DNA of 64,000 bases from positions 21,240,001 to 21,304,000 of the forward strand of contig NW_027488368.1 in the NCBI RefSeq assembly GCF_051014445.1, given 5' to 3'. Of this stretch, positions 32,465 through 45,400 are shown piece after piece. The translations under genes were made by a program, and so were the position numbers. Within the stretch, counting starts at the first letter, position 1. Every line of letters begins with the position of its first letter. A model generated the notes under the pieces. That model was not told where the DNA came from. It was given only the letters and a program-made list of their open reading frames with translations, and searched no databases. Source of the DNA: Colletes latitarsis (taxonomy: Eukaryota; Arthropoda; Insecta; Hymenoptera; Colletidae).

Positions 32465-35282
32465 AGGATAATGCAAGTTAAGTCTGGGATAGGTCTGGGA
32501 TTTGACCTCATCAGACTCATACTTTCGCGTTTTTCACATACTTGTTGAACAGATCCTGGGTTTTTTCTGGTTTGGATCACGTAGTAATGTGGTACCACAC
32601 TGAAACAGTCAAGTAAACCTGGTTTCGATCAATATTTTAGAGAATAATTCATGTTAGGTCTAGGTTAGGTCTGGGATTTGCTCTCATCAGGCTCATTCTT
32701 TCGCATATTTCTCATACACGTTGAACAGATCTTGGGTTTTTTCTGGTTTGGATCACGTAGCAATGTGGGACCACACTGAAACAATCAATTAAACCTGATC
32801 TTGATAAATATTTTAGAGGATAACGCATGTTAGGTCCGGGTTAGGTCTAGGATTTGCCCTCATCAGGCTCATACTTTCGCACTCTTCACATACTTGTTGA
32901 ACAGATCCTGGGTTATTTTCTCGTTTGGATCACATAGTAATGTGGTACCACACTGAAACAGTTGATTAAACCAGGTTTCGATCAATATTTTAGAGGATAA
33001 CGCATGTTAGGTCTAGGTTAGGTCTGGGATTTGCTCTCATCAGGCTCATTCTTTCGCATATTTCTCATACTTGATGGCTAGATCCTGGGCTTTTTCTGGA
33101 TTGCATCACGTAGTAATGAAGTACAACACTGAAACAGTCAATGAAACCTGGTTTCCATCAATATCTTAGAGGACAACGCAAGTTAGGTCTGGGATATGTC
33201 TGGGATTTGCCCTCATCAGGCTCATACTTTCGCGTTTTTCACATACTTGTTGAACAGATCCTGGGTTTTTTCTGGTTTGGATCACGTAGTAGTGTGGTAC
33301 CACGCTGAAACAGTCCATTAAACCTGGTTTGGATCAATATTTTAGAGGATAACGCATGTTAGGTCTAGGTTAGGCCTGGGATTTGACCTCATCAGACTCA
33401 TACTTTCGCGTTTTTCACATACTTGTTGAACAGATCCTGGGTTTTTTCTGGTTTGGATCACGTAGTAATGTGGTACCACACTGAAACAGTCAAGTAAACC
33501 TGGTTTCGGTCAATATTTTAGAGGATAATGCAAGTTAAGTCTGGGATAGGTCTACGATTTGCCCCCATCAGGCTCACAGTTTAGCGTTTTTCACATACTT
33601 GTTGAACAGATCCTGGGCTTTTTCTGGTTTGGATCACGAAGTAGTGTGGTACCTCACTGAAACAGTCCATTAAACCTGGTTTCGCTCAATATTTTAGAGG
33701 ATAACGCATGTTAGGTCTAGGTTAGGTCTGGGATTTGCTCTCATCAGGCGCATTCTTTCGCATATTTCTCATACTTGATGGCTAGATCCTGGGCTTTTTC
33801 TGGATTGCATCACGTAGTAATGTAGTACCACACTGAAACAGTCAATGAAACCTGGTTTCCATCAATATTTTAGAGGACAACGCAAGTTAGGTCCAGGTAA
33901 GGCCTGAGATTTTCACTGATCAGACTCATACTTTCGCATTCTTCACATACTTGTTGAACGGATCCTGGGTTTTTTCTGGTTTGGTTCTCGTAGTAATGTG
34001 GCACCACACTGAAACATTCAATTAAACCTGGTCTTGATAAATATTTTAGAGGATAACGCATGTTAGGTTTGGGTTAGGTCTAGGATTTGCCCTCATCAGG
34101 CTCATACTTTCGCGTTTTTCACATACTTGTTGAACAGATCCTGGGTTATTTTCTCGTTTGGATCACATAGTAATGTGGTACCACACTGAAACAGTTGATT
34201 AAACCAGGTTTCGATCAATATTTTTGAGGATAACGCATGTTAGGTCTAGGTTAGGCCTGGGATTTTCACTCATCGGACTCATACTTTCGCATTCTTCACA
34301 TACTTGTTGAACGGATCCTGGGTTTTTTCTGGTTTGGTTCTCGTAGTAATGTGGCACCACACTGAAACATTCAATTAAACCTGGTCTTGATAAATATTTT
34401 AGAGGATAACGCATGTTAGGTTTGGGTTAGATCTAGGATTTGCCCTCATCAGGCTCATACTTTCGCGTTTTTCACATACTTGTTGAACAGATCCTGGGTT
34501 TTTTCTGGTTTGGATCACGTAGTAGTGTGGTACCACGCTGAAACAGTCCATTAAACCAGGTTTGGATCAATATTTTAGAGGATAACGCATGTTAGGTCTA
34601 GGTTAGACCTGGGATTTTCACTCATCAGACCCATACTTTCGCATTCTTCACATACTTGTTGAACGGATCCTGGGTTATTTCTGGTTTAGATCACGTAGTA
34701 ATGTGGGACCACACTGAAACAGTCGATTAAACCTGGTTTCGGTCAATATTTTAGAGAATAATTCATGTTAGGTCTAGGTTAGGTCTGCGATTTGCTCTCA
34801 TCAGGCACATTCTTTCGCATATTTCTCAAACTTGATGGCTAGATCCTGGGCTTTTTCTTGATTGCATCACGTAGTAATGTGGTACCACACTGAAACTTTC
34901 AATTAAACCAGGTCTTGATAAATATTTTAGAGGCTAACGCATGTTAGGTCTGGGTTGGGTCTAGGATGTGCCCTCATCAGGCTCATACTTTCGCATATTT
35001 CTCATACTTCATGGCTAGATCCTGGGCTTTTCCTGGATTGCATCACGTAGTAAAGCGGTACCACACTGAAACATTCAATGAAACCTGGTCTGGATAAATA
35101 TTTTAGAGGTTAACGCACCTTAGGTCTGGGTTAGGTCTACGATTTGCCCCCATCAGGCTCACAGTTTAGCGTTTTTCACATACTTGTTGAACAGATCCTG
35201 GGTTTTTTCTGGTTTGGATCACGTAGTAATGTGGGACCACACCGAAACAGTCAATTAAACCTGGTTTCGGTCAATATTTTAG
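32465..35282. repeat. ~3-kb higher-order unit, copy 2 (about 16 monomers, 2818 bp)
   Basis: This unit directly follows copy 1. It contains an extra monomer near 32740 (GTGGGACCACACTGAAACAA then TCAATTAAACCTGATCTTG), absent at 29.7 kb but present at 25 kb (offset 7740 bp). It also has a rearranged stretch at 33380-33600 where three haplotypes are joined. The right end (GTGGGACCACACCG, TTTCGGTCAATATTTTAGAG) corresponds to the sequence just left of the 32465 junction. Confidence 0.82.
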
Positions 35283-35719
35283 AGAACAATTCATGTTAGG
35301 TCTAGGTTAGGTCTGGGATTTGCTCTCATCAGGCACATACTTTCGCATATTTCTCAAACTTGATGGCTAGATCCTGTGTTTTTTCTGGTTTGGATCACGT
35401 AGTAATGTGGTACCGCACTGAAACAGTCGATTAAATCTGGTTTCGATCAATATTTTAGAGGATAACGCAAGTTAGGTCTGGGATAGGTCTGCGATTTGAC
35501 CTCATCAGACTCATACTTTCGCGTTTTTCACATACTTGTTGAACAGATCCTGGGTTATTTTCTGGTTTGGATCACATAGTAATGTGGTACCACACTGAAA
35601 CAGTCGATTAAACCAGGTTTCGATCAATATTTTAGAGGATAACGCATGTTAGGTCTAGGTTAGGCCTGAGATTTTCACTCATCAGACTCATACTTTCGCA
35701 TTCTTCACATTCTTGTTGA

Positions 35720-37834
35720 ACGGATCCTGGGTTTTTTCTCGTTTGGATCACGTAGTAATGTGGGACCACACTGAAACAGTCAATTAAACCTGGTTTCGAT
35801 CAATATATACCAGAATAATTCATGTTAGGTCTAGGTTAGGTCTGGGATTTGCTCTCATCTGGCTCATTCTTTCGCATGTTTCTCATACTTCATGGCTAGT
35901 TCCTGGGCTGTTTCTGGATTGGATCATGTAGTAAAGTGGTACCACACTGAAACATTCAATGAAACCTGGTCTGGATAAATATTTTACAGGATACCGCATC
36001 TTAGGTCTCGGTTAGGTCTAAGATTTGCCCTCATCAGGCTCACAGTTTAGCGTTTTTCACATACTTGTTGAACAGATCCTCGGTTTTCTCTGGTTTGGAA
36101 CACGATGTAGTGTGGTACCACATTGAAACAGTCCATTAAACCTGGTTTCGCTCAATATTTTACAGGGTAACGCATGTTAGGTCTAGGTTAGGTCTGGGAT
36201 TTGCTCTCATCAGGCTCATTCTTTCGCATATTTCTCATACTTGATGGCTAGATCCTGGGCTTTTTCTGGATTGCATCACGTAGTAATGTAGTACCACACT
36301 GAAACAGTCAATGAAACCTGGTTTCCATCAATATTTTAGAGGACAACGCATGTTAGGTCTAGATTAGACCTGGGAATTACACTCATCAGACTCATACTTT
36401 CGCATTCTTCACATACTTGTTGAACGGATCCTGGGTTTTTTCTGGTTTGGATCACGTAGTAATGTGGTACCACACTGAAACGGTCAATTAAACCTGGTTT
36501 CGATCAATATTTTAGAGGATAACGCAAGTTAGGTCTGGGATACGTCTGGGATTTGCCCTCATCAGGCTCATACTTTCGCGTTTTTCAAATACTTGTTGAA
36601 CAGATCCTGGGTTTTTTCTGGTTTGGGTCACGTAGTAGTGTGATACCACACTGAAACAGTCGATTAAACCTGGTTTCGATCAATATTTTAGAGGATAACG
36701 CATGTTAGGTCTAGGTCAGCCCTGGGAATTCCACTCATCAGACTCATACTTTCGCATTCTTCACATACTTGTTGAACTGTTCCTGGGTTTTTTCTGGTTT
36801 GGATCACGTAGTAATGTGGTACCACACTGAAACAGTCGATTAAACCTGGTTTCGATCAATATTTTAGAGGATAACGAATGTTAGGTCTATGTTAGCCCTG
36901 GGATTCTCACTCATCAGACTCATACTTTCGCATTCTTCACATACTTGTTGAACTGATCCTGGGTTTTTTCTGGTTTGAATCACGTAGTAATGTGGTACCG
37001 CACTGAAACAGTCGATTAAATCTGGTTTCGATCAATATTTTAGAGGATAACGCAAGTTAGGTCTGGGATAGGTCTGCGATTTGACCTCATCAGACTCATA
37101 CTTTCGCACACTTCACATACTCCTTGAACAGATCCTGGGTTATTTTCTGGCTTGGATCACATAGTAATGTGGTACCACACTGAAACAGTCGATTAAACCT
37201 GGTTTCGATCAATATTTTAGAGGATAACGCAAGTTAGGTCTGGGATAGGTCTGGGATTTGACCTCATCAGACTCATACTTTCGCGTTTTTCACATACTTG
37301 TTGAACAGATCCTGGGTTATTTTCTGGTTTGGATCACATAGTAATGTGGTACCACACTGAAACAGTCGATTAAACCAGGTTTCGATCAATATTTTAGAGG
37401 ATAACGCATGTTAGGTCTAGGGTAGGCCTGAGATTTTCACTCATCAGACTCATACTTTCGCATTCTTCACATTCTTGTTGAACGGATCCTGGGTTTTTTC
37501 TCGTTTGGATCACGTAGTAATGTGGGACCACACTGAAACAGTCAATTAAACCTGGTTTCGATCAATATATTAGAGAATAATTCACGTTAGGTCTAGGTTA
37601 GGTCTGGGATTTGCTCTCATTTGGCTCATTCTTTCGCATATTTCTCAAACTTGATGGCTAGATCCTGGGCTTTTTCTGGGTTGCATCACGTAGTAATGTG
37701 GTACCACACTGAAACTTTCAATTAAACCAGGTCTTGATAAATATTTTAGAGGCTAACGCATGTTAGGTCTGGGTTAGGTCTCGGATTTTCACTCATCAGA
37801 CTCATACTTTCGCATTCTTCACATTCTTGTTGAA
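35720..37834. repeat. ~2115-bp higher-order unit, copy 1 (12 monomers)
   Basis: Marker offsets to the next unit are 2114 bp (CATGGCTAGTTCCTGGG at 35891 and 38005; GAATTACACT at 36374 and 38488) and 2115 bp (CCTGGGAATTCCACTC at 36721 and 38836; ATAACGAATG at 36871 and 38986; TCCTTGAACAG at 37121 and 39236). This is 12 monomers plus 2 to 3 bp. The extra bases fit the one-base-longer GGGTTATTTTCTGG monomers that are common here. Confidence 0.85.
37485..37660. repeat. Representative monomer subtype of the third zone (AATATATTAGAG)
   Basis: The left block has TCTCGTTTGGATCACG, the centre has GTGGGACCACACTG (broken palindrome), the middle has CAATATATTAGAGAATAATT followed by CACG, and the right part has CTCATTTGGCTC (CTCATCTGGCTC elsewhere). 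Copies of the AATATATTAGAG signature lie near 38625, 39506, 40561, 42855, 43561, 43915, 44445 and 46735, clustered between about 37.5 and 46.8 kb. The clustering indicates recent local amplification of this variant. Confidence 0.85.
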
Positions 37835-39950
37835 CGGATCCTGGGTTTTTTCTCGTTTGGATCACGTAGTAATGTGGGACCACACTGAAACAGTCAATTA
37901 CACCTGGTTTCGATCAATATATTACAGAATAATTCATGTTAGGTCTAGGTTAGGTCTGGGATTTGCTCTCATCTGGCTCATTCTTTCGCATGTTTCTCAT
38001 ACTTCATGGCTAGTTCCTGGGCTGTTTCTGGATTGGATCACGTAGTAAAGTGGTACCACACTGAAACATTCAATGAAACCTGGTCTGGATAAATATTTTA
38101 GAGGATACCGCATCTTAGGTCTCGGTTAGGTCTAAGATTTGCCCTCATCAGGCTCACAGTTTAGCGTTTTTCACATACTTGTTGAACAGATCCTCGGTTT
38201 TCTCTGGTTTGGATCACGATGTAGTGTGGTACCACATTGAAACAGTCCATTAAACCTGGTTTCGCTCAATATTTTAGAGGGTAACGCATGTTAGGTCTAG
38301 GTTAGGTCTGGGATTTGCTCTCATCAGGCTCATTCTTTCGCATATTTCTCATACTTGATGGCTAGATCCTGGGCTTTTTCTGGATTGCATCACGTAGTAA
38401 TGTAGTACCACACTGAAACAGTCAATGAAACCTGGTTTCCATCAATATTTTAGAGGACAACGCATGTTAGGTCTAGATTAGCCCTGGGAATTACACTCAT
38501 CAGACTCATACTTTCGCATTCTTCACATACTTGTTGAACGGTTCCTGGGTTTTTTTCTGGTTTGGATCACGTAGTAATGTGGTACCACACTGAAAAGGTC
38601 AATTAAACCTGGTTTCGATCAATATATTAGAGAATAATTCACGTTAGGTCTAGGTTAGGTCTGGGATTTGCTCTCATCTGGCTCATTCTTTCGCATATTT
38701 CTCAAACTTGATGGCTAGATCCTGGGCTTTTTCTGGTTTGGGTCACGTAGTAGTGTGATACCACACTGAAACAGTCGATTAAACCTGGTTTCGATCAATA
38801 TTTTAGAGGATAACGCATGTTAGGTCTAGGTCAGCCCTGGGAATTCCACTCATCAGACTCATACTTTCGCATTCTTCACATACTTGTTGAACTGATCCTG
38901 GGTTTTTTCTGGTTTGGATCACGTAGTAATGTGGTACCACACTGAAACAGTCGATTAAACCTGGTTTCGATCAATATTTTAGAGGATAACGAATGTTAGG
39001 TCTATGTTAGCCCTGGGATTCTCACTCATCAGACTCATACTTTCGCATTCTTCACATACTTGTTGAACTGATCCTGGGTTTTTTCTGGTTTGGATCACGT
39101 AGTAATGTGGTACCGCACTGAAACAGTCGATTAAATCTGGTTTCGATCAATATTTTAGAGGATAACGCAAGTTAGGTCTGGGATAGGTCTGCGATTTGAC
39201 CTCATCAGACTCATACTTTCGCACACTTCACATACTCCTTGAACAGATCCTGGGTTATTTTCTGGTTTGGATCACATTGTAATGTGGTACCACACTGAAA
39301 CAGTCGATTAAACCAGGTTTCGATCAATATTTTGGAGGATAACGCATGTTAGGTCTAGGTTAGGCCTGAGATTTTCACTCATCAGACTCATACTTTCGCA
39401 TTCTTCACATTCTTGTTGAACGGATCCTGGGTTTTTTCTCGTTTGGATCACGTAGTAATGTGGGACCACACTGAAACAGTCAATTAAACCTGGTTTCGAT
39501 CAATATATTAGAGAATAATTCACGTTAGGTCTAGGTTAGGTCTGGGATTTGCTCTCATCTGGCTCATTCTTTCGCATGTTTCTCATACTTCATGGCTAGA
39601 TCCTGGGCTGTTTCTGGATTGTATCACGTAGTAATGTGGTACCACGCTGAAACAGTCAATTAAACCTGGTTTCGATCAATATTTTAGAGGATAACCCATG
39701 TTAGGTCTGGGTTAGGTCTCGGATTTGACCTCATCAGACTCATACTTTCGCAACACTTAACATACTCCTTGAACAGATCCTGGGTTATTTTCTGGTTTGG
39801 ATAACATAGTAATGTGGTACCACACTGAAACTGTCGATTAAACCAGGTTTCGATCAATATTTTAGAGGATAACGCATGTTAGGTCTAGGTTAGGCCTGAG
39901 ATTTTCACTCATCAGACTCATACTTTCGCATTCTTCACATTCTTGTTGAA
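37835..39950. repeat. ~2115-bp higher-order unit, copy 2
   Basis: This is the second tandem copy of the 12-monomer unit at 35720. One monomer near 38600 has been swapped for an AATATATTAGAG type and joins to GGGCTTTTTCTGGTTTGGGT at 38726, a recombinant form. A third partial copy follows at 40.9-42.5 kb with offsets of 2999 bp (GTTCCTGGG, GAATTACACT) and 3175 bp (ATAACGAATG), so the spacing has been stretched by whole monomers. Confidence 0.8.
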
Positions 39951-40899
39951 CGGATCCTGGGTTTTTTCTCGTTTGGATCACGTAGTAATGTGGGACCACA
40001 CTGAAACAGTCGATTAAACCTGGTTTCGATCAATATTTTAGAGGACAACGCATGTTAGGTCTAGGTCAGCCCTGGGAATTCCACTCATCAGACTCATACT
40101 TTCGCATTCTTCACATACTTGTTGAACTGATCCTGGGTTTTTTCTGGTTTGGATCACGTAGTAATGTGGTGCCACACTGAAACAGTCGATTAAACCTGGT
40201 TTCGATCAATATTTTAGAGGATAACGCAAGTTAGGTCTGGGATAGGTCTGGGATTTGACCTCATCAGACTCATACTTTCGCGTTTTTCACATACTTGTTG
40301 AACAGATCCTGGGTTATTTTCTGGTTTGGATCACATAGTAATGTGGTACCACACTGAAACAGTCGATTAAACCAGGTTTCGATCAATATTTTAGAGGATA
40401 ACGCATGTTAGGTCTAGGTTAGGCCTGAGATTTTCACTCATCAGACTCATACTTTCGCATTCTTCACATTCTTGTTGAACGGATCCTGGGTTTTTTCTCG
40501 TTTGGATCACGTAGTAATGTGGGACCACACTGAAACAGTCAATTAAACCTGGTTTCGATCAATATATTAGAGAATAATTCACGTTAGGTCTAGGTTAGGT
40601 CTGGGATTTGCTCTCATCTGGCTCATTCTTTCGCATATCTCTCAAACTTGTTGGCTAGATCCTGGGCTTTTTCTGGGTTGCATCACGTAGTAATGTGGTA
40701 CCACACTGAAACTTTCAATTAAACCAGGTCTTGATAAATATTTTAGAGGCTAACGCATGTTAGGTCTGGGTTAGGTCTCGGATTTGACCTCATCAGACTC
40801 ACACTTTCGCAACACTTAACATACTCCTTGAACAGATCCTGGGTTATTTTCTCGTTTGGATCACGTAGTAATGTGGGACCACACTGAAACAGTCAATTA

Positions 40900-42470
40900 A
40901 ACCTGGTTTCGATCAATATATTACAGAATAATTCATGTTAGGTCTAGGTTAGGTCTGGGATTTGCTCTCATCTGGCTCATTCTTTCGCATGTTTCTCATA
41001 CTTCATGGCTAGTTCCTGGGCTGTTTCTGGATTGGATCACGTAGTAAAGTGGTACCACACTGAAACATTCAATGAAACCTGGTCTGGATAAATATTTTAG
41101 AGGATACCGCATCTTAGGTCTCGGTTAGGTCTAAGATTTGCCCTCATCAGGCTCACAGTTTAGCGTTTTTCACATACTTGTTGAACAGATCCTCGGTTTT
41201 CTCTGGTTTGGATCACGATGTAGTGTGGTACCACATTGAAACAGTCCATTAAACCTGGTTTCGCTCAATATTTTAGAGGGTAACGCATGTTAGGTTTAGG
41301 TTAGGTCTGGGATTTGCTCTCATCAGACTCATTCTTTCGCATATTTCTCATACTTGATGGCTAGATCCTGGGCTTTTTCTGGATTGCATCACGTAGTAAT
41401 GTAGTACCACACTGAAACAGTCAATGAAACCTGGTTTCCATCAATATTTTAGAGGACAACGCATGTTAGGTCTAGATTAGCCCTGGGAATTACACTCATC
41501 AGACTCATACTTTCGCATTCTTCACATACTTGTTGAACGGATCCTGGGTTATTTTCTGGTTTGGATCACATAGTAATGTGGTACCACACTGAAACAGTCG
41601 ATTAAACCAGGTTTCGATCAATATTTTAGAGGATAACGCATGTTAGGTCTAGGTTAGGCCTGAGATTTTCACTCATCAGACTCATACTTTCGCATTCTTC
41701 ACATTCTTGTTGAACGGATCCTGGGTTTTTTCTCGTTTGGATCACGTAGTAATGTGGTACCGCACTGAAACAGTCGATTAAATCTGGTTTCGATGAATAT
41801 TTTAGAGGATAACGCAAGTTAGGTCTGGGATAGGTCTGCGATTTGACCTCATCAGGCTCACAGTTTAGCGTTAATCACATACTTGTTGAACAGATCCTCG
41901 GTTTTCTCTGGTTTGGATCACGATGTAGTGTGGTACCACATTGAAACAGTCCATTAAACCTGGTTTCGCTCAATATTTTAGAGGGTAACGCATGTTAGGT
42001 CTAGGTTAGGTCTGGGATTTGCTCTCATCAGGCTCATTCTTTCGCATATTTCTCATACTTGATGGCTAGATGCTGGGCTTTTTCTGGATTGCATCACGTA
42101 GTAATGTAGTACCACACTGAAACAGTCGATTAAACCTGGTTTCGATCAATATTTTAGAGGATAACGAATGTTAGGTCTATGTTAGCCCTGGGATTCTCAC
42201 TCATCAGACTCATACTTTCGCATTCTTCACATACTTGTTGAACTGATCCTGGGTTTTTTCTGGTTTGGATCACGTAGTAATGTGGTACCGCACTGAAACA
42301 GTCGATTAAATCTGGTTTCGATGAATATTTTAGAGGATAACGCAAGTTAGGTCTGGGATAGGTCTGCGATTTGACCTCATCAGACTCATACTTTCGCACA
42401 CTTCACATACTCCTTGAACAGATCCTGGGTTATTTTCTGGTTTGGATCACATAGTAATGTGGTACCACAC
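40900..42470. repeat. Third, rearranged copy of the 12-monomer unit
   Basis: CATGGCTAGTTCCTGGG at 41004 and GAATTACACT at 41487 match the 37835 unit at 2999 bp, and ATAACGAATG at 42161 matches at 3175 bp. Between 41540 and 41900 monomers with ATTAAACCAGGTTTCGATC and CACATTCTTG are inserted. A joined monomer at 41850 (GCGATTTGACC then CTCACAGTTTAGCG) links two haplotypes, and a variant with TTAATCACATAC follows it. Confidence 0.75.
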
Positions 42471-45400
42471 TGAAACAGTCGATTAAACCTGGTTTCGATC
42501 AATATTTTAGAGGATAACGCAAGTTAGGTCTGGGATAGGTCTGGGATTTGACCTCATCAGACTCATACTTTCGCGTTTTTCACATACTTGTTGAACAGAT
42601 CCTGGGTTATTTTCTGGTTTGGATCACATAGTAATGTGGTACCACACCGAAACAGTCGATTAAACCAGGTTTCGATCAATATTTTAGAGGATAACGCATG
42701 TTAGGTCTAGGTTAGGCCTGAGATTTTCACTCATCAGACTCATACTTTCGCATTCTTCACATTCTTGTTGAACGGATCCTGGGTTTTTTCTCGTTTGGAT
42801 CACGTAGTAATGTGGGACCACACTGAAACAGTCAATTAAACCTGGTTTCGATCAATATATTAGAGAATAATTCACGTTAGGTCTAGGTTAAGTCTGGGAT
42901 TTGCTCTCATCTGGCTCATTCTTTCGCATGTTTCTCATACTTCATGGCTAGATCCTGGGCTGATTCTGGATTGTATCACGTAGTAATGTGGTACCACGCT
43001 GAAACAGTCAATTAAACCTGGTTTCGATCAATATTTTAGAGGATAACGCAAGTTAGGTCTGGGATAGGTCTAGGATTTGCCCTCTTCAGGCTATTACTTT
43101 CGCATATTTCTCACACTTCATGGCTAGATCCTGGGCTATTTCTGGATTGGATCACGTAGTAAAGTGGTACCACACTGAAACATTCAATGAAACCTGGTCT
43201 GGATAAATATTTTAGAGGATACCGCATCTTAGGTCTCGGTTAGGTCTAAGATTTGCCCTCATCAGGCTCACAGTTTAGCGTTTTTCACATACTTGTTGAA
43301 CAGATCCTCGGTTTTTGCTGGTATGGATCACGATGTAGTGTGGTACCACATTGAAACAGTCCATTAAACCTGGTTTCGCTCAATATTTTAGAGGGTAACG
43401 CATGTTAGGTCTAGGTTAGGTCTGGGATTTGCCCTCATCAGGCTCATACTTTCGCGTTTTTCACATACTTGTTGAACAGATCCTGGGTTTTTTCTGGTTT
43501 GCATCACGTAGTAGTGTGGTACCACACTGAAACAGTCAATTAAACCTGGTTTCGATCAATATATTAGAGAATAATTCACGTTAGGTCTAGGTTAGGTCTC
43601 GGATTTGACCTCATCAGACTCATACTTTCGCAACACTTAACATACTCCTTGAACAGATCCTGGGTTATTTTCTGGTTTGGATAACATAGTAATGTGGTAC
43701 CACACTGAAACAGTCGATTAAACCAGGTTTCGATCAATATTTTAGAGGATAACGCATGTTAGGTCTAGGTTAGGCCTGAGATTTTCACTCATCAGACTCA
43801 TACTTTCGCATTCTTCACATTCTTGTTGAACGGATCCTGGGTTTTTTCTCGTTTGGATCACGTAGTAATGTGGGACCACACTGAAACAGTCAATTAAACC
43901 TGGTTTCGATCAATATATTAGAGAATAATTCACGTTAGGTCTAGGTTAGGTCTGGGATTTGCTCCCATCTGGCTCATTCTTTCGCATGTTTCTCATACTT
44001 CATGGCTAGATCCTGGGCTGTTTCTGGATTGTATCACGTAGTAATGTGGTACCACGCTGAAACAGTCAATTAAACCTGGTTTCGATCAATATTTTAGAGG
44101 ATAACGCAAGTTAGGTCTGGGATAGGTCTAGGATTTGCCCTCATCAGGCTATTACTTTCGCATATTTCTCATACTTCATGGCTAGATCCTGGGCTATTTC
44201 TGGATTGGATCACGTAGTAAAGTGGTACCACACTGAAACATTCAATGAAACCTGGTCTGGATAAATATTTTAGAGGATACCGCATCTTAGGTCTCGGTTA
44301 GGTCTAAGATTTGCCCTCATCAGGCTCACAGTTTAGCGTTTTTCACATACTTGTTGAACAGATCCTCGGTTTTTTCTGGTTTGGATCACGATGTAGTGTG
44401 GTACCACATTGAAACAGTCCATTAAACCTGGTTTCGATCAATATATTAGAGAATAATTCACGTTAGGTCTAGGTTAGGTCTGGGATTTGCTCCCATCTGG
44501 CTCATTCTTTCGCATGTTTCTCATACTTCATGGCTAGATCCTGGGCTGTTTCTGGATTGTATCACATAGTAATGTGGTACCACACCGATACAGTCAATTA
44601 AACCTGGGTTCGATCAATATTTTAGAGAATAATTCATGTTAGGTCTATGTATAGGTCTGGGATTTGCTCTCATCAGGCTGATTCTTTCGCATATTTCTCA
44701 TACATGTTGAACAGATCCTGTGCTATTTCTGGATTGGATCACGTAGTAAAGTGGTACCACACTGAAACATTCAATGAAACCTGGTCTGGATAAATATTTT
44801 AGAGGTTAACGCATCATAGGTCTGGGTTAGGTCTAAGATTTGCCCTCATCAGTCTCACAGTTTAGCGTTTTTCACATACTTGTTGGACAGATCCTGGGTT
44901 TTTTCTGGTTTGGATCACGAAGTAGTGTGGTACCACACTGAAACAGTCCATTAAACCTGGTTTCGCCCAATATTTTAGAGGATAACGCATGTAAGGTCTA
45001 GGTTAGGTCTGGGATTTGCTCTCATCAGGCTCATTCTTTCGCATATTTCTCATACTTGATGGCTAGATCCTGGGTTTTTTCTGGTTTGGATCACGTAGTA
45101 GTGTGGTACCACAGTGAAACAGTCCATTAAACCTGGTTTCGATCAATATTTTAGAGGATAACGCATGTTAGGTCTAGGTTAGGCCTGGGATTTGCCCTCA
45201 TCAGGGACATACTGTCGCAGTTTTAACATACTTGTTGAACGGATCCTGGGTTTTTTCTGGTTTGGTTCACGTAGTAATGTGGTACCACACTGAAACATTC
45301 AATTAAACCTGGTCTTGATAAATATTTTAGAGGATGACGCATGTTAAGTTTGGGTTAGGTCTGGGATTTGACCTCATCAGACTCATACTTTCGCGTTTTT

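Larger units (their letters stand above)
16900..35280. repeat. Array zone B (AGAGAATAATTCATG-rich)
   Basis: Monomers with AGAGAATAATTCATGTTAGG become very frequent, together with GAAGTACAACACTG, the CATACTGTCGCAGTTTTAAC tail and the ATCTGGGACCACTCTG marker (19569, 26790, 28541). The zone is built of multi-kilobase near-tandem duplications with offsets of about 2994, 5103-5628, 6331 and 7740 bp. No genes or unique DNA are seen. Limits are approximate. Confidence 0.6.
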
